Of a stretch of 64,000 nt of DNA, positions 18,120 through 27,569 are shown in pieces. Within the stretch, counting starts at the first letter, position 1, and each line of letters begins with the position of its first letter. Position numbers and translations under genes: made by a program. The DNA is from Mucilaginibacter sp. 44-25. Its GTDB lineage: Bacteria; Bacteroidota; Bacteroidia; Sphingobacteriales; Sphingobacteriaceae. The stretch covers positions 186,001 through 250,000 of the forward strand of contig MKTS01000003.1 of the NCBI GenBank assembly GCA_001898335.1, read 5' to 3'. A model generated the notes under the pieces. The model saw only the letters and a list, made by a program, of their open reading frames with translations. It searched no databases and was not told the DNA's origin.

Positions 18120-18916
18120 AAAAGTTTACGCTTGATATAATCGATCTTCATTAGGTGCAACGGTACATCGAGTGTCTCTGCCTGTGTGCGAAGAACTGCG
18201 AGCTGTTCGGTCGTGCACAAAGCGCCAGCAAATATGGCCACGACTGGCGGCATTTTTAACAGTTGCGAATCTGCATTCAACTGCAAAAGATCATAATGGA
18301 TCAGCCGCCATTCCCGCTCATAACCCCAGTCTTTATCCTTAAATAACAAAGGATAATGATCAGAAGCCGGTTCGGCCCCAAGCTTTGGATCAATACTGGA
18401 AGATGATATAAAGTCATAATAGACCGGGAACATATTTTTAGCATCGGCCGGAACTGTGAAATCATAAGACACACAATAACCGGTATGATTCTTTCCATAA
18501 TGCGCCCACATGACACTGCTATCAACGCGCTCCGAAAAGCAACAGATATGGACATCTTTGGCCCGAAGATTTTTATTGACCTGATTGATCATCACTTCCG
18601 CCACCCCGTCAATATGAAAAGCCTCTATAAGCATTTCCACTACTAGCTCAGGATCACCAAACTTACCATCCCCAGCAGATTTTCGGAGTGCCGTATATAT
18701 ATCGCGTTTTACATTGGTGACACAACCATCAAAAACATCATTGAAATCCGCCGGTAAACTTATCCACTCATGCCCAGTGGCCAAATTTTTCAAATTATGC
18801 TCGCTAAAACTTCGGTAGCGGTATAATACAGGTGGAACATGTCCGCCTTTCAATAAAAAAGCCTGATCGGTCTGTCCGCTCAGCAATAATTTCAGGAATT
18901 CAATCTTCCATTTCAT
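18104..18916 (-). CDS. DUF2971 family protein
   Basis: The 270-residue protein carries the hallmarks of DUF2971: an N-terminal LYRYRSFSEHNLKNL with an ISLPADFNDVFDG segment, then ICCFSERVDSSVMWAHYG.NHTGYCVSYDF in the middle. DUF2971 proteins are frequent in bacterial defence islands, and their biochemical activity is not established to my knowledge. It is the last gene of the minus-strand McrBC unit, 63 bases after mcrC. Its 3' end overlaps the 188-aa gene on the other strand. The family call is firm; the function is unknown. Confidence 0.78.
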   Translation of the reverse strand: MKWKIEFLKLLLSGQTDQAFLLKGGHVPPVLYRYRSFSEHNLKNLATGHEWISLPADFNDVFDGCVTNVKRDIYTALRKSAGDGKFGDPELVVEMLIEAFHIDGVAEVMINQVNKNLRAKDVHICCFSERVDSSVMWAHYGKNHTGYCVSYDFTVPADAKNMFPVYYDFISSSSIDPKLGAEPASDHYPLLFKDKDWGYEREWRLIHYDLLQLNADSQLLKMPPVVAIFAGALCTTEQLAVLRTQAETLDVPLHLMKIDYIKRKLFYEPV

Positions 18917-18979
18917 ATTTACTTAAGAATTAGCGCTGAATGGTAGTAGGTTTGGATTCTATACATCTCCAGTGATGGG

Positions 18980-20224
18980 TCAATTTTTAAGCCTCGGAAG
19001 ACAAATGCCTTGACGATAAAAGGACTCAAATTGTTTAATTGGGTTGTCCAAGAGGGTCACGCGCTCAAGATAAGGACTCGCGTCAGGCTCTGGATATATG
19101 ATGAGACAAGGCAAAACTGTTTTAGGCCATTCGAGTTCGGAAATCTTTAACTGCCCCAAAAGACCGCGGTCACGGGCATAGGCACTGAGTTGGCGGATGT
19201 CGTCGATCTCATAGCGCTTTTCCCCATAAAAATAGCGGTATTTGGCATCGATGATCATTTCTTCACCCTGGCTGGTGCGCAGGAAATCCAGGTAGCCGAA
19301 TTTTCCGGCCGCCTGGAAAAGGACTTCCTGTGGTCCGATAGCCTCCTGGAGTTTGCCAAGCACGTAAAGTTCAAATAATTTGGACATATCTATCCAGAAG
19401 GGTGGCATATCAGTATGGATTTCCGACTGTACCGAATTGAGCTGATAGCCAAAACGCTTTAATAAGAGCCGTGCCAGGGCGATGGCCTCACTATACTCAG
19501 CGTAAAATGGGTTAGCGCAGTAATGCTCGATCTCGTTTAACTGTACTTCCGTGCCTACGTGCGCAAAAGCAGGTTGTAAGAAACGGAGTTTGGCACCCAG
19601 CGGAAGGACGTTTGCGGGTAGCAATTGGGCGTAACGCTGAACAAATTGCATGGTTTTGTTCAGAATGCGGTTCGGCGCGGTATCGATGCCGAACTCCTGG
19701 AATTTACACCAGGTTTGCAAATAATTATTGCGGTGATGATTGCGTTTGATCGTTTCTGCTACCAGTACGCGGCCTTTGACTTTAGCGGTCATATTTTCGG
19801 TCCGGCTGTAATAGCCTTTTTGTAAGCCTTTTCGTACCACCCGCTCGGCAGCACGTAAGAACTGGACGATCAGCAGCGGGGTCAACAGGTCATCCTGCTG
19901 CAAAATGCGAATGGGGTGCTTTTCAAAACGGATGTCAAACAGATCCTTAGTGTGCGAATTGATCGAAGGATGCTGCAAACAAACGGACAACATCTTTAAA
20001 TAATCGAGCCGTTTACCAGCCTCGCGTTTCGGCCCAACAAAGATAGATTTGTCTAAAGGAAACAGCCTGTCCAGACCGATAAAATAACCCGTATGTAATG
20101 TTTCTGTTTTAAAATCGATACGGTCAATAAGTTTGGAGTTGCCTTGCTTTTCAAGCAGCAATAATTCCTCGGTACTCAATGTTACCGCACTGTGTTCCGC
20201 CGTGTAGATCAAACCCTCAGACAT
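18980..20224 (-). CDS. mcrC: McrC-like nuclease subunit of a type IV restriction system
   Basis: McrC supplies the nuclease of McrBC, which cuts DNA bearing modified cytosines after McrB translocation. This 414-residue protein has the McrC/LlaJI layout: a central VKGRVLVAETIKRN...FGIDTAPNRILNKTM segment (about 145-190), and a C-terminal PD-(D/E)xK site with MIIDAKYRYF, where D and K lie near residues 325-327. It overlaps mcrB by 8 bases, the usual order McrB then McrC. The pairing and both motifs make the call secure. Confidence 0.88.
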   Translation of the reverse strand: MSEGLIYTAEHSAVTLSTEELLLLEKQGNSKLIDRIDFKTETLHTGYFIGLDRLFPLDKSIFVGPKREAGKRLDYLKMLSVCLQHPSINSHTKDLFDIRFEKHPIRILQQDDLLTPLLIVQFLRAAERVVRKGLQKGYYSRTENMTAKVKGRVLVAETIKRNHHRNNYLQTWCKFQEFGIDTAPNRILNKTMQFVQRYAQLLPANVLPLGAKLRFLQPAFAHVGTEVQLNEIEHYCANPFYAEYSEAIALARLLLKRFGYQLNSVQSEIHTDMPPFWIDMSKLFELYVLGKLQEAIGPQEVLFQAAGKFGYLDFLRTSQGEEMIIDAKYRYFYGEKRYEIDDIRQLSAYARDRGLLGQLKISELEWPKTVLPCLIIYPEPDASPYLERVTLLDNPIKQFESFYRQGICLPRLKN

Positions 20225-22187
20225 GCAAATTCTCGATCAGGGGCTTGGCAGGTTCCAGAAGAATACCATCACGGACATATTCCAGCAGGATCGGCTTAAT
20301 TTCATATTTGAGACGCATGGCTAATCCACCTTCTTCGCCGAGGAAATAGCTATGCCCGATGCGTACATCTGCGTGATCAAATTCTTGGGAAGTATGCTTA
20401 TCAAATAAGGCTTGCACCTCATCATAAAGTTTACGACCAACCGCGCTAATTATCGCAGCTCCATCCGGAGGAACCGGTACGAAGGCGAAGCGTCGCCTGA
20501 TGGCGTAATCGATATGGCCTATACTCCGGTCGGCCGTATTCATCGTGCCAATGATATAAAGATTATCAGGTAAGTTCAAACCTGCATCCTCTTTATAAGC
20601 GTACAAAGTTTGCACAGTTCTACCGCGGTATTCAAGCGCATAGATCAGTTCCCCAAGAACACTGGATAAATTGGCACGATTGATCTCATCGATGATCAGT
20701 ACATAAGCTTTATCTCCATTTTCCGGTTCAGATGCTTCCATTGCCATTCTGGCCAGTGTCCGGTTCTCTACGCGATAAATCAGCTTTTCCCCCTCGGTTA
20801 CCGTCACAATACCGCGTACAAAATCCTCATAGGTATAAGAGGGATGGAACTGAATCAACTCAGCTTCCGGTATCTGTTCAATACTCGGATCAGTATTAGG
20901 AATAAGCCCGTCATTGATCGCCTGCAATAAGCTGACCGTTTTATCGGCATCGCTGGTCAGCCACTGAGCGATCTGAAGTGCTTTACGCGTTTTGCCGGTT
21001 CCCGGCGGGCCGCTCAGGATAATATTCTTTTGTTTGTTAAGACGATGATTCATGATCTTTCTTTGTTTTTGACGAATCTGATCGATAATTTGAAAAGTTT
21101 CCGGGTAGACATCCTGAAAGCATCCTAAAGTTTTAGCGGTGGCCTCAACAAAGCCATCCCACTGGCCCAGTCGGGTGTCGCTGATCTTTCGATCTTGTTT
21201 AATCAGCCATAAAATCTGTATATTTTTATCCTCGTCCCAGCCACTGGTCAGATAACCATTGTGCAACACTATACCTATACCGCCGAGCCAAACGGTGCCC
21301 CGGCGAACGAGCAGGATATCTCCGCGGTAAAATTCGTCTAGTGGATAAACGCGGTGCCCGTTTTTACTGGCCGGCCCGCCGGTCCATACCGCATTTTCGG
21401 CAACAAAATCATTGAACTGATCGCTGCTTTCCTGCCCATCGGCATAGCTGCTGATCACTGCAAAGTTCTTCTCGAGCATCAGTCGCTCAGGTGAAGTAGT
21501 GTTGATCAACCAGTTCAATAAATTGATCTCATAAAGCTGACAACCCGGGAACCAGCGCTGCAATTCCTTGACGGCGTCTAAATAGGCAGGTAGACCCGTT
21601 TCTAAAATTTTAGCGACTGTCAGCTTCAAGTTCACCAGATTAGGGACCGGCAGCGAATTCATTTGGTTATCAAATGGAATGTAATTTTCGGGATCTACCA
21701 GGAACATCACCTGAGTTAGTTTCACCACGCCAACATTCTTCAAACTCAGCACTCGTTGAAATGCCACTGCATCCGCTGGCTCATGGCGTTGTAAGGCGCC
21801 GAACAGCTCCCAAATAGGACCGCTGCCGATCACTGTTCCTTGATTATCGTTATACTTGCCTGCGTCGTAAAACAAACTGAGGGCATTGGGCTGCGGTGTC
21901 GGAAAAATCAAATCGGTTGGTATTGGCACGGTTACGCCGAAAGCCGCTCGTGCACGCTCAAAATACAAATCAGATTGATTGGCGGTATTCCGTTGCGCCA
22001 ACGCATACAAATAAGAAAAGGGGTCAGTAAAATCAAAACGCAGGATCGGGTTCCCGGCTTCAAAAGTCGACCGCGCCTTCTCCATCAGCAATTCATCTCG
22101 ATTCTCCGCTTCTGCTAATACCGAGATTCCTTGGCAAAGCGCTTTAAAAAAAGGAACCCAGTCGTAATAGTTAATGTGATCGTCCAT
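20217..22187 (-). CDS. mcrB: McrB-like AAA+ GTPase of a type IV restriction system
   Basis: McrB recognises modified DNA through its N-terminus and forms a GTP-driven AAA+ ring that activates McrC. In this 656-residue protein the C-terminal AAA+ module has Walker A SGPPGTGKT near 391-399, Walker B VLIIDEINRANLSSVLGEL near 492-510, and the MNTADRS motif (about 546-552) with RRRFAF. The first 370 residues hold the target-recognition part, which differs between McrB proteins; a stretch at about 280-340 (DEFYRGDILLVRRGTVWLGG) looks like a small beta barrel that could bind DNA or a modified base. It starts 53 bases after the upstream gene at 22241. Confidence 0.88.
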   Translation of the reverse strand: MDDHINYYDWVPFFKALCQGISVLAEAENRDELLMEKARSTFEAGNPILRFDFTDPFSYLYALAQRNTANQSDLYFERARAAFGVTVPIPTDLIFPTPQPNALSLFYDAGKYNDNQGTVIGSGPIWELFGALQRHEPADAVAFQRVLSLKNVGVVKLTQVMFLVDPENYIPFDNQMNSLPVPNLVNLKLTVAKILETGLPAYLDAVKELQRWFPGCQLYEINLLNWLINTTSPERLMLEKNFAVISSYADGQESSDQFNDFVAENAVWTGGPASKNGHRVYPLDEFYRGDILLVRRGTVWLGGIGIVLHNGYLTSGWDEDKNIQILWLIKQDRKISDTRLGQWDGFVEATAKTLGCFQDVYPETFQIIDQIRQKQRKIMNHRLNKQKNIILSGPPGTGKTRKALQIAQWLTSDADKTVSLLQAINDGLIPNTDPSIEQIPEAELIQFHPSYTYEDFVRGIVTVTEGEKLIYRVENRTLARMAMEASEPENGDKAYVLIIDEINRANLSSVLGELIYALEYRGRTVQTLYAYKEDAGLNLPDNLYIIGTMNTADRSIGHIDYAIRRRFAFVPVPPDGAAIISAVGRKLYDEVQALFDKHTSQEFDHADVRIGHSYFLGEEGGLAMRLKYEIKPILLEYVRDGILLEPAKPLIENLHV

Positions 22188-22240
22188 TCTGTGAATAAGG
22201 AAGGCTTATTTTTCAAACATACTATAAAATACTTTATTAC

Positions 22241-22768
22241 CTACCAGGCTAGACGCTTTTTGAATACCCATTTCCCCTTCTCCAACACCGCTTGCAGTTT
22301 ATACTGCTGTCTGTTCGGCGCTTCGTAAATAATATCAAGGGCTTCCTCGAAGATCGCCGAACCCGGTAAACCGGCGTCGGTTTGGTTAGATATTCTGCCT
22401 AACTCCAAAAGCGGCACTCGAATGTAGCTCTCAAACTCAATATGTTCCAACGGGATGTGCGCCCTTTTGATAATATTGTGAAAAGGGAAAGTGATTTCAG
22501 TCGCCTGATGGTCAAAAGTGAACTCTTCAAATTTGAATTGATTTGTCGCTTGAGTGAGCTTCAAAACTACCAGATCGGGCTCTTCATCAGGATCAAGAAT
22601 TTGATTAAGCGCAATATTGGACAAGACATTTTCATCATTACTACGGCTGACAAAAATACGCCCCTCGTCATCTCCAATTAACCCATTTTGCTGTATCCCA
22701 TTTTCCCAAATTTCTCTGCGGGTGATATGATAAAAAGCGGCTCCTTCTGTTGATAGGTAATTTTTCAT
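22241..22768 (-). CDS. Possible ADP-ribosyltransferase-fold protein
   Basis: A 175-residue protein beginning with AAFYHITRREIWENGIQQNG, then EGRIFVSRSNDE. The pattern 'yHiT...i...GI...G......iFvs' resembles the first strands of the KptA/DarT-type ADP-ribosyltransferase fold, where H and the following T/R bind NAD+. The rest (DLVVLKLTQATNQF, AHIPLEHIEF) fits the beta-strand-rich core. This similarity is weak and based on pattern only. It is the first gene of the minus-strand unit that continues with McrB, McrC and DUF2971, and shares a divergent AT-rich gap (22769-22867) with the phospholipase-D gene. It may be an extra effector or a modification sensor. Confidence 0.45.
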   Translation of the reverse strand: MKNYLSTEGAAFYHITRREIWENGIQQNGLIGDDEGRIFVSRSNDENVLSNIALNQILDPDEEPDLVVLKLTQATNQFKFEEFTFDHQATEITFPFHNIIKRAHIPLEHIEFESYIRVPLLELGRISNQTDAGLPGSAIFEEALDIIYEAPNRQQYKLQAVLEKGKWVFKKRLAW

Positions 22769-22867
22769 GAAACGAATTAAAAAAAATATTATCGTTTGTT
22801 TATCATAAATATTATTTCAATATTTATAGTACTGATTTTTAGTCGTTTAACCTTAATACTTATCCAT

Positions 22868-24541
22868 ATGAACATACAAGCTGCCCAACTCAAGGGCGTT
22901 TATGACCAGTTCGCCGAGGTCAGGAAGGTAATAGCCGCCATCAAGAGTAATACCTCTTCTTTTAAGTTGCAAGATCATCCCGAAATCGTCGATGCCAGAC
23001 CCGGTTATAAAATGGTCAATGGAATATTGACAGATGAAAAGGCCATTGTTTTTCTCGTGGATAAGAAGATAGATCCGGAATTGCTGGAACGCCCATCTAT
23101 TCCAAAAACAATTGATGGGATTGTTACCGATGTAGATAATGTTTCACCCTTTGAGTTTGTGCGAAAATCCGCATTTGAAACCATGGCGCTTAGTCTGCCC
23201 GGCCTTGCGCTGCAAGGGAATAAGTATTTGGTCGATTCGGCCGAGTTTGAAGCTATTGCATCCCTTCAGCCTGTTATCGGCTATGTCAAACCTGCCAATG
23301 TTCATTTGGATGCCGTAGAAGAAGAAATGACCGTGATTTGTCATGTCAGCCCAGAACAAGGCTGGAAACAATTAAAACAGTTCCTGACCGGTGTGACCGA
23401 TGAATTGCGGGTCGGTATGTATGATTTCTCGACGACAGGTATCCGCGATGCCTTAAAAGCCATTGCGGCTGATCATAAAAAAATCAGCTTGGTCTATGAT
23501 GGTAAAAGTGCGGCCGGTGTCGGCAGCGGCAATAAAAAGGACGATGTATTGGAAGACGCGATCATTGACGCCATATCGGTAGCCGCTGACTCGGGAAAGT
23601 TTGAACATGTCAAAGCGAAATTGGGGAGAAATGGTTTATTTGCGAACGCTTACCATATCAAAGTTGCTGTCAAAGATCAAAAAGCCTTTTGGTTATCCAG
23701 CGGGAACTGGCAAAGCTCGAACCAGCCCGATTTGAGTAATGCGGGAAGTTTTGCCGATATCTTGCATGACTATAACCGGGAATGGCACATCATCGTGATG
23801 AACGCCAAATTGGCTACAATCTATTATGAGTTTCTCAAGTATGACGCAGATTGCTCAAAAGTAACTACGGGTGGCTTAGAGTTCATGGCCTTGGATTTTA
23901 TGCAAATGCCGGACATTTTGCTGCCCATTAATCAAATGGCCAGAACCAACAATGCCCGGCCCTTCGACGCCAAGATTTTCGAATTCAAAAGCGGTAAAAA
24001 ATTAAAGATACAGCCATTGCTAACCCCGGATAATTATATCAACCAAGTGTTGCCGCTGATTAAAAAAGCCCAGCATAAGCTGTATTTCCAAAACCAATAT
24101 ATCACCATTAAAGACAATTTGACCCCAGAATACCAGGAACTATTAAACGCACTATTGGCCAAAAGCAAAGATGCGGCAATTGATTTCAGGGTCATCTTGC
24201 GCAACGAAGGAGATGTCAGGCTGATGGTCGAAAACCTGAAAGCTTTTGGCTTTGATCAGGCGAAGATCAGGATACAGGACAACTGCCATAATAAAGGCAT
24301 TCTGATCGACGATGCGATCACTGTCATCGGCAGTCACAACTATTCGAACTCTGGAGTTCAGTTCAATCGCGATGCTTCCTTAATTATTTATCATCCGGAT
24401 ATCACCGCTTATTATCAACAAGTGTTCCTATTTGATTGGGAACGACTGGGCAGCCCGCGCATACCATCAGTCCGTGTCGCGGCTGCTGACGAAACCGCTG
24501 CAGGAAGTGTTAAACGCAATTGGGAATCATTATACGATTAA
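22868..24541 (+). CDS. Phospholipase D family protein, probable nuclease
   Basis: The 557-residue protein has two HKD motifs, the signature of the PLD superfamily. The first is HIKVAVKD, followed by SSGNWQSSNQPD (middle of the protein). The second is CHNKGILIDDAITVIGSHNYSNSG near the C-terminus. Both copies keep His, Lys and Asp, so one intramolecular active site is expected. No signal peptide is predicted from ATG 22868; the longer frame from 22796 adds a hydrophobic stretch in AT-rich DNA that I judge non-coding. In defence contexts such proteins usually act as nucleases. It starts a tight four-gene unit, with the next ATG 2 bases after its stop. Confidence 0.8.
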   Translation: MNIQAAQLKGVYDQFAEVRKVIAAIKSNTSSFKLQDHPEIVDARPGYKMVNGILTDEKAIVFLVDKKIDPELLERPSIPKTIDGIVTDVDNVSPFEFVRKSAFETMALSLPGLALQGNKYLVDSAEFEAIASLQPVIGYVKPANVHLDAVEEEMTVICHVSPEQGWKQLKQFLTGVTDELRVGMYDFSTTGIRDALKAIAADHKKISLVYDGKSAAGVGSGNKKDDVLEDAIIDAISVAADSGKFEHVKAKLGRNGLFANAYHIKVAVKDQKAFWLSSGNWQSSNQPDLSNAGSFADILHDYNREWHIIVMNAKLATIYYEFLKYDADCSKVTTGGLEFMALDFMQMPDILLPINQMARTNNARPFDAKIFEFKSGKKLKIQPLLTPDNYINQVLPLIKKAQHKLYFQNQYITIKDNLTPEYQELLNALLAKSKDAAIDFRVILRNEGDVRLMVENLKAFGFDQAKIRIQDNCHNKGILIDDAITVIGSHNYSNSGVQFNRDASLIIYHPDITAYYQQVFLFDWERLGSPRIPSVRVAAADETAAGSVKRNWESLYD

Positions 24542-24543
24542 TC

Positions 24544-25440
24544 ATGAAAAGAATATTATTAGTAGGCAACAAAAACTGGGAGACTGAGCCAATCCTGAAT
24601 GCCATGTTAAACAAACGGCTTTGCCCAACCTTGAGCAGTCCCGCAATCTGCAATTACCCTTGGAACTATGCATCAGGCACCGTAGCCCCGCGTGCGATCT
24701 GGAATTTCGGCACTGATGCGACCGTCGAACTTTGGTGTGTTCAGGATGTCGTTGACCCAAAATGGAACTCTTCAAGCTCCCAAGGCAAACATGAAGACCT
24801 AAAACAGATACTTGCATTTTCCTCATTGCAGCCATCGCTCATTATCGCACTTGGTACCGCTGGCTACGGCACAGCGGATAACCATATTGGTTGTGTAGTA
24901 ATAGGTACCAATGTATTTATCCATAATTTTCATCCTGATCACACTAATCCACTAAGCGACTGGGACGAACCGGCAGTTTTCGGAAAGCTGCTGCCATCGG
25001 CTTTACCTGCCAGTTTTTTCGATCTGTTTAACGGAATCAAAACGGCAATAGAAACCGGTTTCCTCAAACCATTTCTCAATCCGGCCCCAACAATCGAATT
25101 ATTGGCCGATACAGTCAACACTGCGCTGAGCGTGGTTAATGTCACCAATTACCAGGAGTATGATCAGTCTGACAAAGCTGGCATGGATGCCGTGACAGGT
25201 ATAAGCCCTGCTCCTCCCGTAGTTAGCGTAGAAACTACGCATGGAATAATCAGGCTGTTGGCCGACTGCCCATTCGTTTTTATGTCCGGCATCACAGATC
25301 GCTTTCTGCATTTTAAGGATGACGTTAATGGCAAGGATGCGCAAGGCAATGTAAAAACCGAAGCACAGAACTATACCGCTGCATTTAACATCGGCGTTGT
25401 TGTCGGAAACTTATTACCCTTACTTCCTGCCTGGTTATGA
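24544..25440 (+). CDS. Nucleoside-phosphorylase-like (PNP/UDP fold) protein
   Basis: A 298-residue protein whose pattern fits the PNP_UDP fold. It has an N-terminal ILLVGNKNWETEP, then a central LIIALGTAGYGTADNHIGCV like the phosphate/nucleoside-binding G-x-A/G-G strand-turn. Near the end, VSVETTHGIIRLLADCPFVFMSGITDR matches the 'E..G.......P...i.GisD' region that holds the catalytic acid. Related domains in bacterial conflict systems hydrolyse nucleosides or NAD-like substrates, so a nucleotide-depleting effector is possible. The inserts are unusual and the assignment is tentative. It lies 2 bases after the PLD gene, and its TGA overlaps the next ATG (ATGA). Confidence 0.55.
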   Translation: MKRILLVGNKNWETEPILNAMLNKRLCPTLSSPAICNYPWNYASGTVAPRAIWNFGTDATVELWCVQDVVDPKWNSSSSQGKHEDLKQILAFSSLQPSLIIALGTAGYGTADNHIGCVVIGTNVFIHNFHPDHTNPLSDWDEPAVFGKLLPSALPASFFDLFNGIKTAIETGFLKPFLNPAPTIELLADTVNTALSVVNVTNYQEYDQSDKAGMDAVTGISPAPPVVSVETTHGIIRLLADCPFVFMSGITDRFLHFKDDVNGKDAQGNVKTEAQNYTAAFNIGVVVGNLLPLLPAWL

Positions 25441-26078
25441 AAGTGAAAATTAGTTTAATCCTGGCTTTGCTTACGTCATGTATTTGCTTTTGGGGGTTCA
25501 AAAGTGCCAATGCTCCTGTTGCGTTAACTGATTATTTATCGATGAAGCGGGCTGACAGTATAGTCCGGAATCTCTTTACTGATTTACCATCCGACCAAGG
25601 TCTATGGTATAGCCAGGTCGATTTTTTAAGAAGCCAAGCGTATATCCTTGATTATTACAAACGCAGTAATGCGACCGCCGCGACGGTCGGAACGTCGACC
25701 GATTCCCTTGCCTTCATGAATACGGCCGTTACCGGTAAAGGGAAACTTATCTTAACTTCCTGGGTTAAAAAAAGCCGGGCCACAGCAACCTCGCCTATCA
25801 CAATTGATAATTTCGCCGTATCGCTGTATATGGAAACCGCTGAATTAGCGGTGTACCTGAACTGGATCAAGGATCTGTCCCAGTTTGCGACTTATCGCAT
25901 CAAATCGCAGGTCACCCCATTTGACGAAACCTGGGGCCTGGTCGAGAACGGCCCCAAATTCCAGTACTATACCGTTACGTTTAAAGTATTAAACAATTAC
26001 ATGCTTAATGCGCCCCAAGTCACCAGTTATAAACCCATCACTTATTCCGTGGAATTACGCCGTTTTTATAAACCCTAA
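25437..26078 (+). CDS. Exported protein of unknown function
   Basis: The 213-residue protein has an N-terminal export signal: KVK, then ISLILALLTSC. The LTSC at 12-15 could be a lipobox, while SANA near residue 26 could be a signal-peptidase I site, so lipoprotein versus secreted is undecided. The remainder contains beta-rich, Thr/Ser-rich segments, with no family recognised. Its ATG overlaps the stop of the preceding gene. An exported member in an otherwise cytosolic nuclease/phosphorylase unit is unexpected, and suggests either an envelope sensor or an unrelated gene that joined the unit. Confidence 0.6.
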   Translation: MKVKISLILALLTSCICFWGFKSANAPVALTDYLSMKRADSIVRNLFTDLPSDQGLWYSQVDFLRSQAYILDYYKRSNATAATVGTSTDSLAFMNTAVTGKGKLILTSWVKKSRATATSPITIDNFAVSLYMETAELAVYLNWIKDLSQFATYRIKSQVTPFDETWGLVENGPKFQYYTVTFKVLNNYMLNAPQVTSYKPITYSVELRRFYKP

Positions 26079-26084
26079 CTGACT

Positions 26085-27569
26085 ATGTCTATGAATATTT
26101 GTTATCAATGCGGCCAGCAAATGGTCACAGAAGCGTATTACAATCAAAACAAAAGCCAATTTACAGCCGAACCGAGGTTCAACCATAATGAACACATTAT
26201 ACAAAACGCATTATATGGCCGTTTAAAACCGGATCACATATTGTGTAAACAGTGTGGCAATGAGTATAGCACAGCGATCGACAAAGATTTCGTAAGCCTT
26301 TTTCAAATCATCACTGAGCGCGTCAAAGATCAATTCATTAATAAAGACCATGGCAAAGACAGTAGTAATACAATGAAAGGCTATTTGTTTGACCCGGATG
26401 ACCCTGAAAAAAAAAGAGATGTGCAAGTACGGGACAATGTAGTAACTCCGAAAGATCCATTTTACGAATATGATGATGCCAAACAAACGGTTTACATTTA
26501 TGCGAATAAGATCAGAGCTAAACAATATCAGCCGATAGTCGAAAAAGAATTAACGGCTAAGGGTATTAACATCAATTATTTAACCTTTGAGGTGATTGAC
26601 GACGCATCTTCGCTGGGGGTTTTGGGCATTTTCTTTTCGGAAGGTGTCGAAAACTTCCATCAGAAATTCACATTGGGTTTTTGTAAAATAGCAGTTGGGT
26701 TCGCAACTTATTGTGGAATTGACCGGAGCGAGCTGCCTCATGCTTTAAAAATCGATGCCAGTGGTAAAGGTGAATTAATAAGCAAAAACAATATCTACCC
26801 ATTTTTTCCAATCGGTTCGGTAGATTCTCAACTCGAACTCGGCCGACCAGATATCGAACGACATTATCCAAGCCATACCCTGATTTTGTTTTCCCAGACG
26901 TTTGCTGGTGGCTCCAAAAAATTATTTTGCTACGTCGATCTATTCAGCACTTTTCAATATTACGTTTTACTAAATGACAATTATACGGGCCAAGAGGTGT
27001 ATCAGAATTATCACCAGGCATTGGTCAAACAAATTAAGGAGCGGCAGGATGTAAGAAAAACTCGTCATAAGTACCTCAATATTCTGATCGATGATTTCCA
27101 GATCGATACTAAAAAGTTTATAGGCTCAACTTCTGATATGGAAGCTTATTTAGATTTTCTTCAAGCAGAAGTCGATAAATATAGTTTCGATCCAGGAATA
27201 GACCTTAAAGTAGAAATATACCGCATGTTGGATCACCTCATGCAAAGTTATATCGCGGCAGCTTCAGGTTTGTTTTCGACCCCGACAATAGAGAATTTGG
27301 ATAATTTGCCAGATGTACATCGTGAGGCATTTTTAGCGGAACTAAACTACTACTTTGAACGCAACGAGGACGGCATTGAGTTTTACCGTAAAAACTTCCT
27401 AGAAGATGATGGACATGGCGATTTGGAAACGATGTCTGCACCACTGGAATGCATACATCAGCTTACTACGAATGAGGCCAGAAGGGTTTACTGCACGATG
27501 AAATTCAATCAGATGAGTAATTGGATAAGCGAAAGCCTGCAGGCCAACAATTCACTTGTAGCCGATTAG
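26085..27569 (+). CDS. HNH-type protein with zinc-ribbon-like N-terminus
   Basis: The 494-residue protein begins ICYQCGQQM. It continues FNHNEHIIQNALYGRL, then ILCKQCGNEYSTAID. This is the layout of the HNH_5 family: CxxC, then EHIIP-like, then CxxCN, with the catalytic His in EHI. The remaining 400 residues are an unrecognised domain, perhaps for target sensing. It starts at ATG 26085 (or 26091), 6 bases after the exported protein gene, closing the plus-strand unit. Its 3' end overlaps the convergent CHAT gene by 4 bases. A nuclease role is inferred from the motif. Confidence 0.65.
   Translation: MSMNICYQCGQQMVTEAYYNQNKSQFTAEPRFNHNEHIIQNALYGRLKPDHILCKQCGNEYSTAIDKDFVSLFQIITERVKDQFINKDHGKDSSNTMKGYLFDPDDPEKKRDVQVRDNVVTPKDPFYEYDDAKQTVYIYANKIRAKQYQPIVEKELTAKGININYLTFEVIDDASSLGVLGIFFSEGVENFHQKFTLGFCKIAVGFATYCGIDRSELPHALKIDASGKGELISKNNIYPFFPIGSVDSQLELGRPDIERHYPSHTLILFSQTFAGGSKKLFCYVDLFSTFQYYVLLNDNYTGQEVYQNYHQALVKQIKERQDVRKTRHKYLNILIDDFQIDTKKFIGSTSDMEAYLDFLQAEVDKYSFDPGIDLKVEIYRMLDHLMQSYIAAASGLFSTPTIENLDNLPDVHREAFLAELNYYFERNEDGIEFYRKNFLEDDGHGDLETMSAPLECIHQLTTNEARRVYCTMKFNQMSNWISESLQANNSLVAD

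Noticed and set aside
22796..22867. Upstream extension of the PLD gene giving a hydrophobic N-terminus
   Set aside because: The 24 extra codons lie in an AT-rich divergent promoter region; ATG 22868 gives a better protein start. An export signal cannot be fully excluded.
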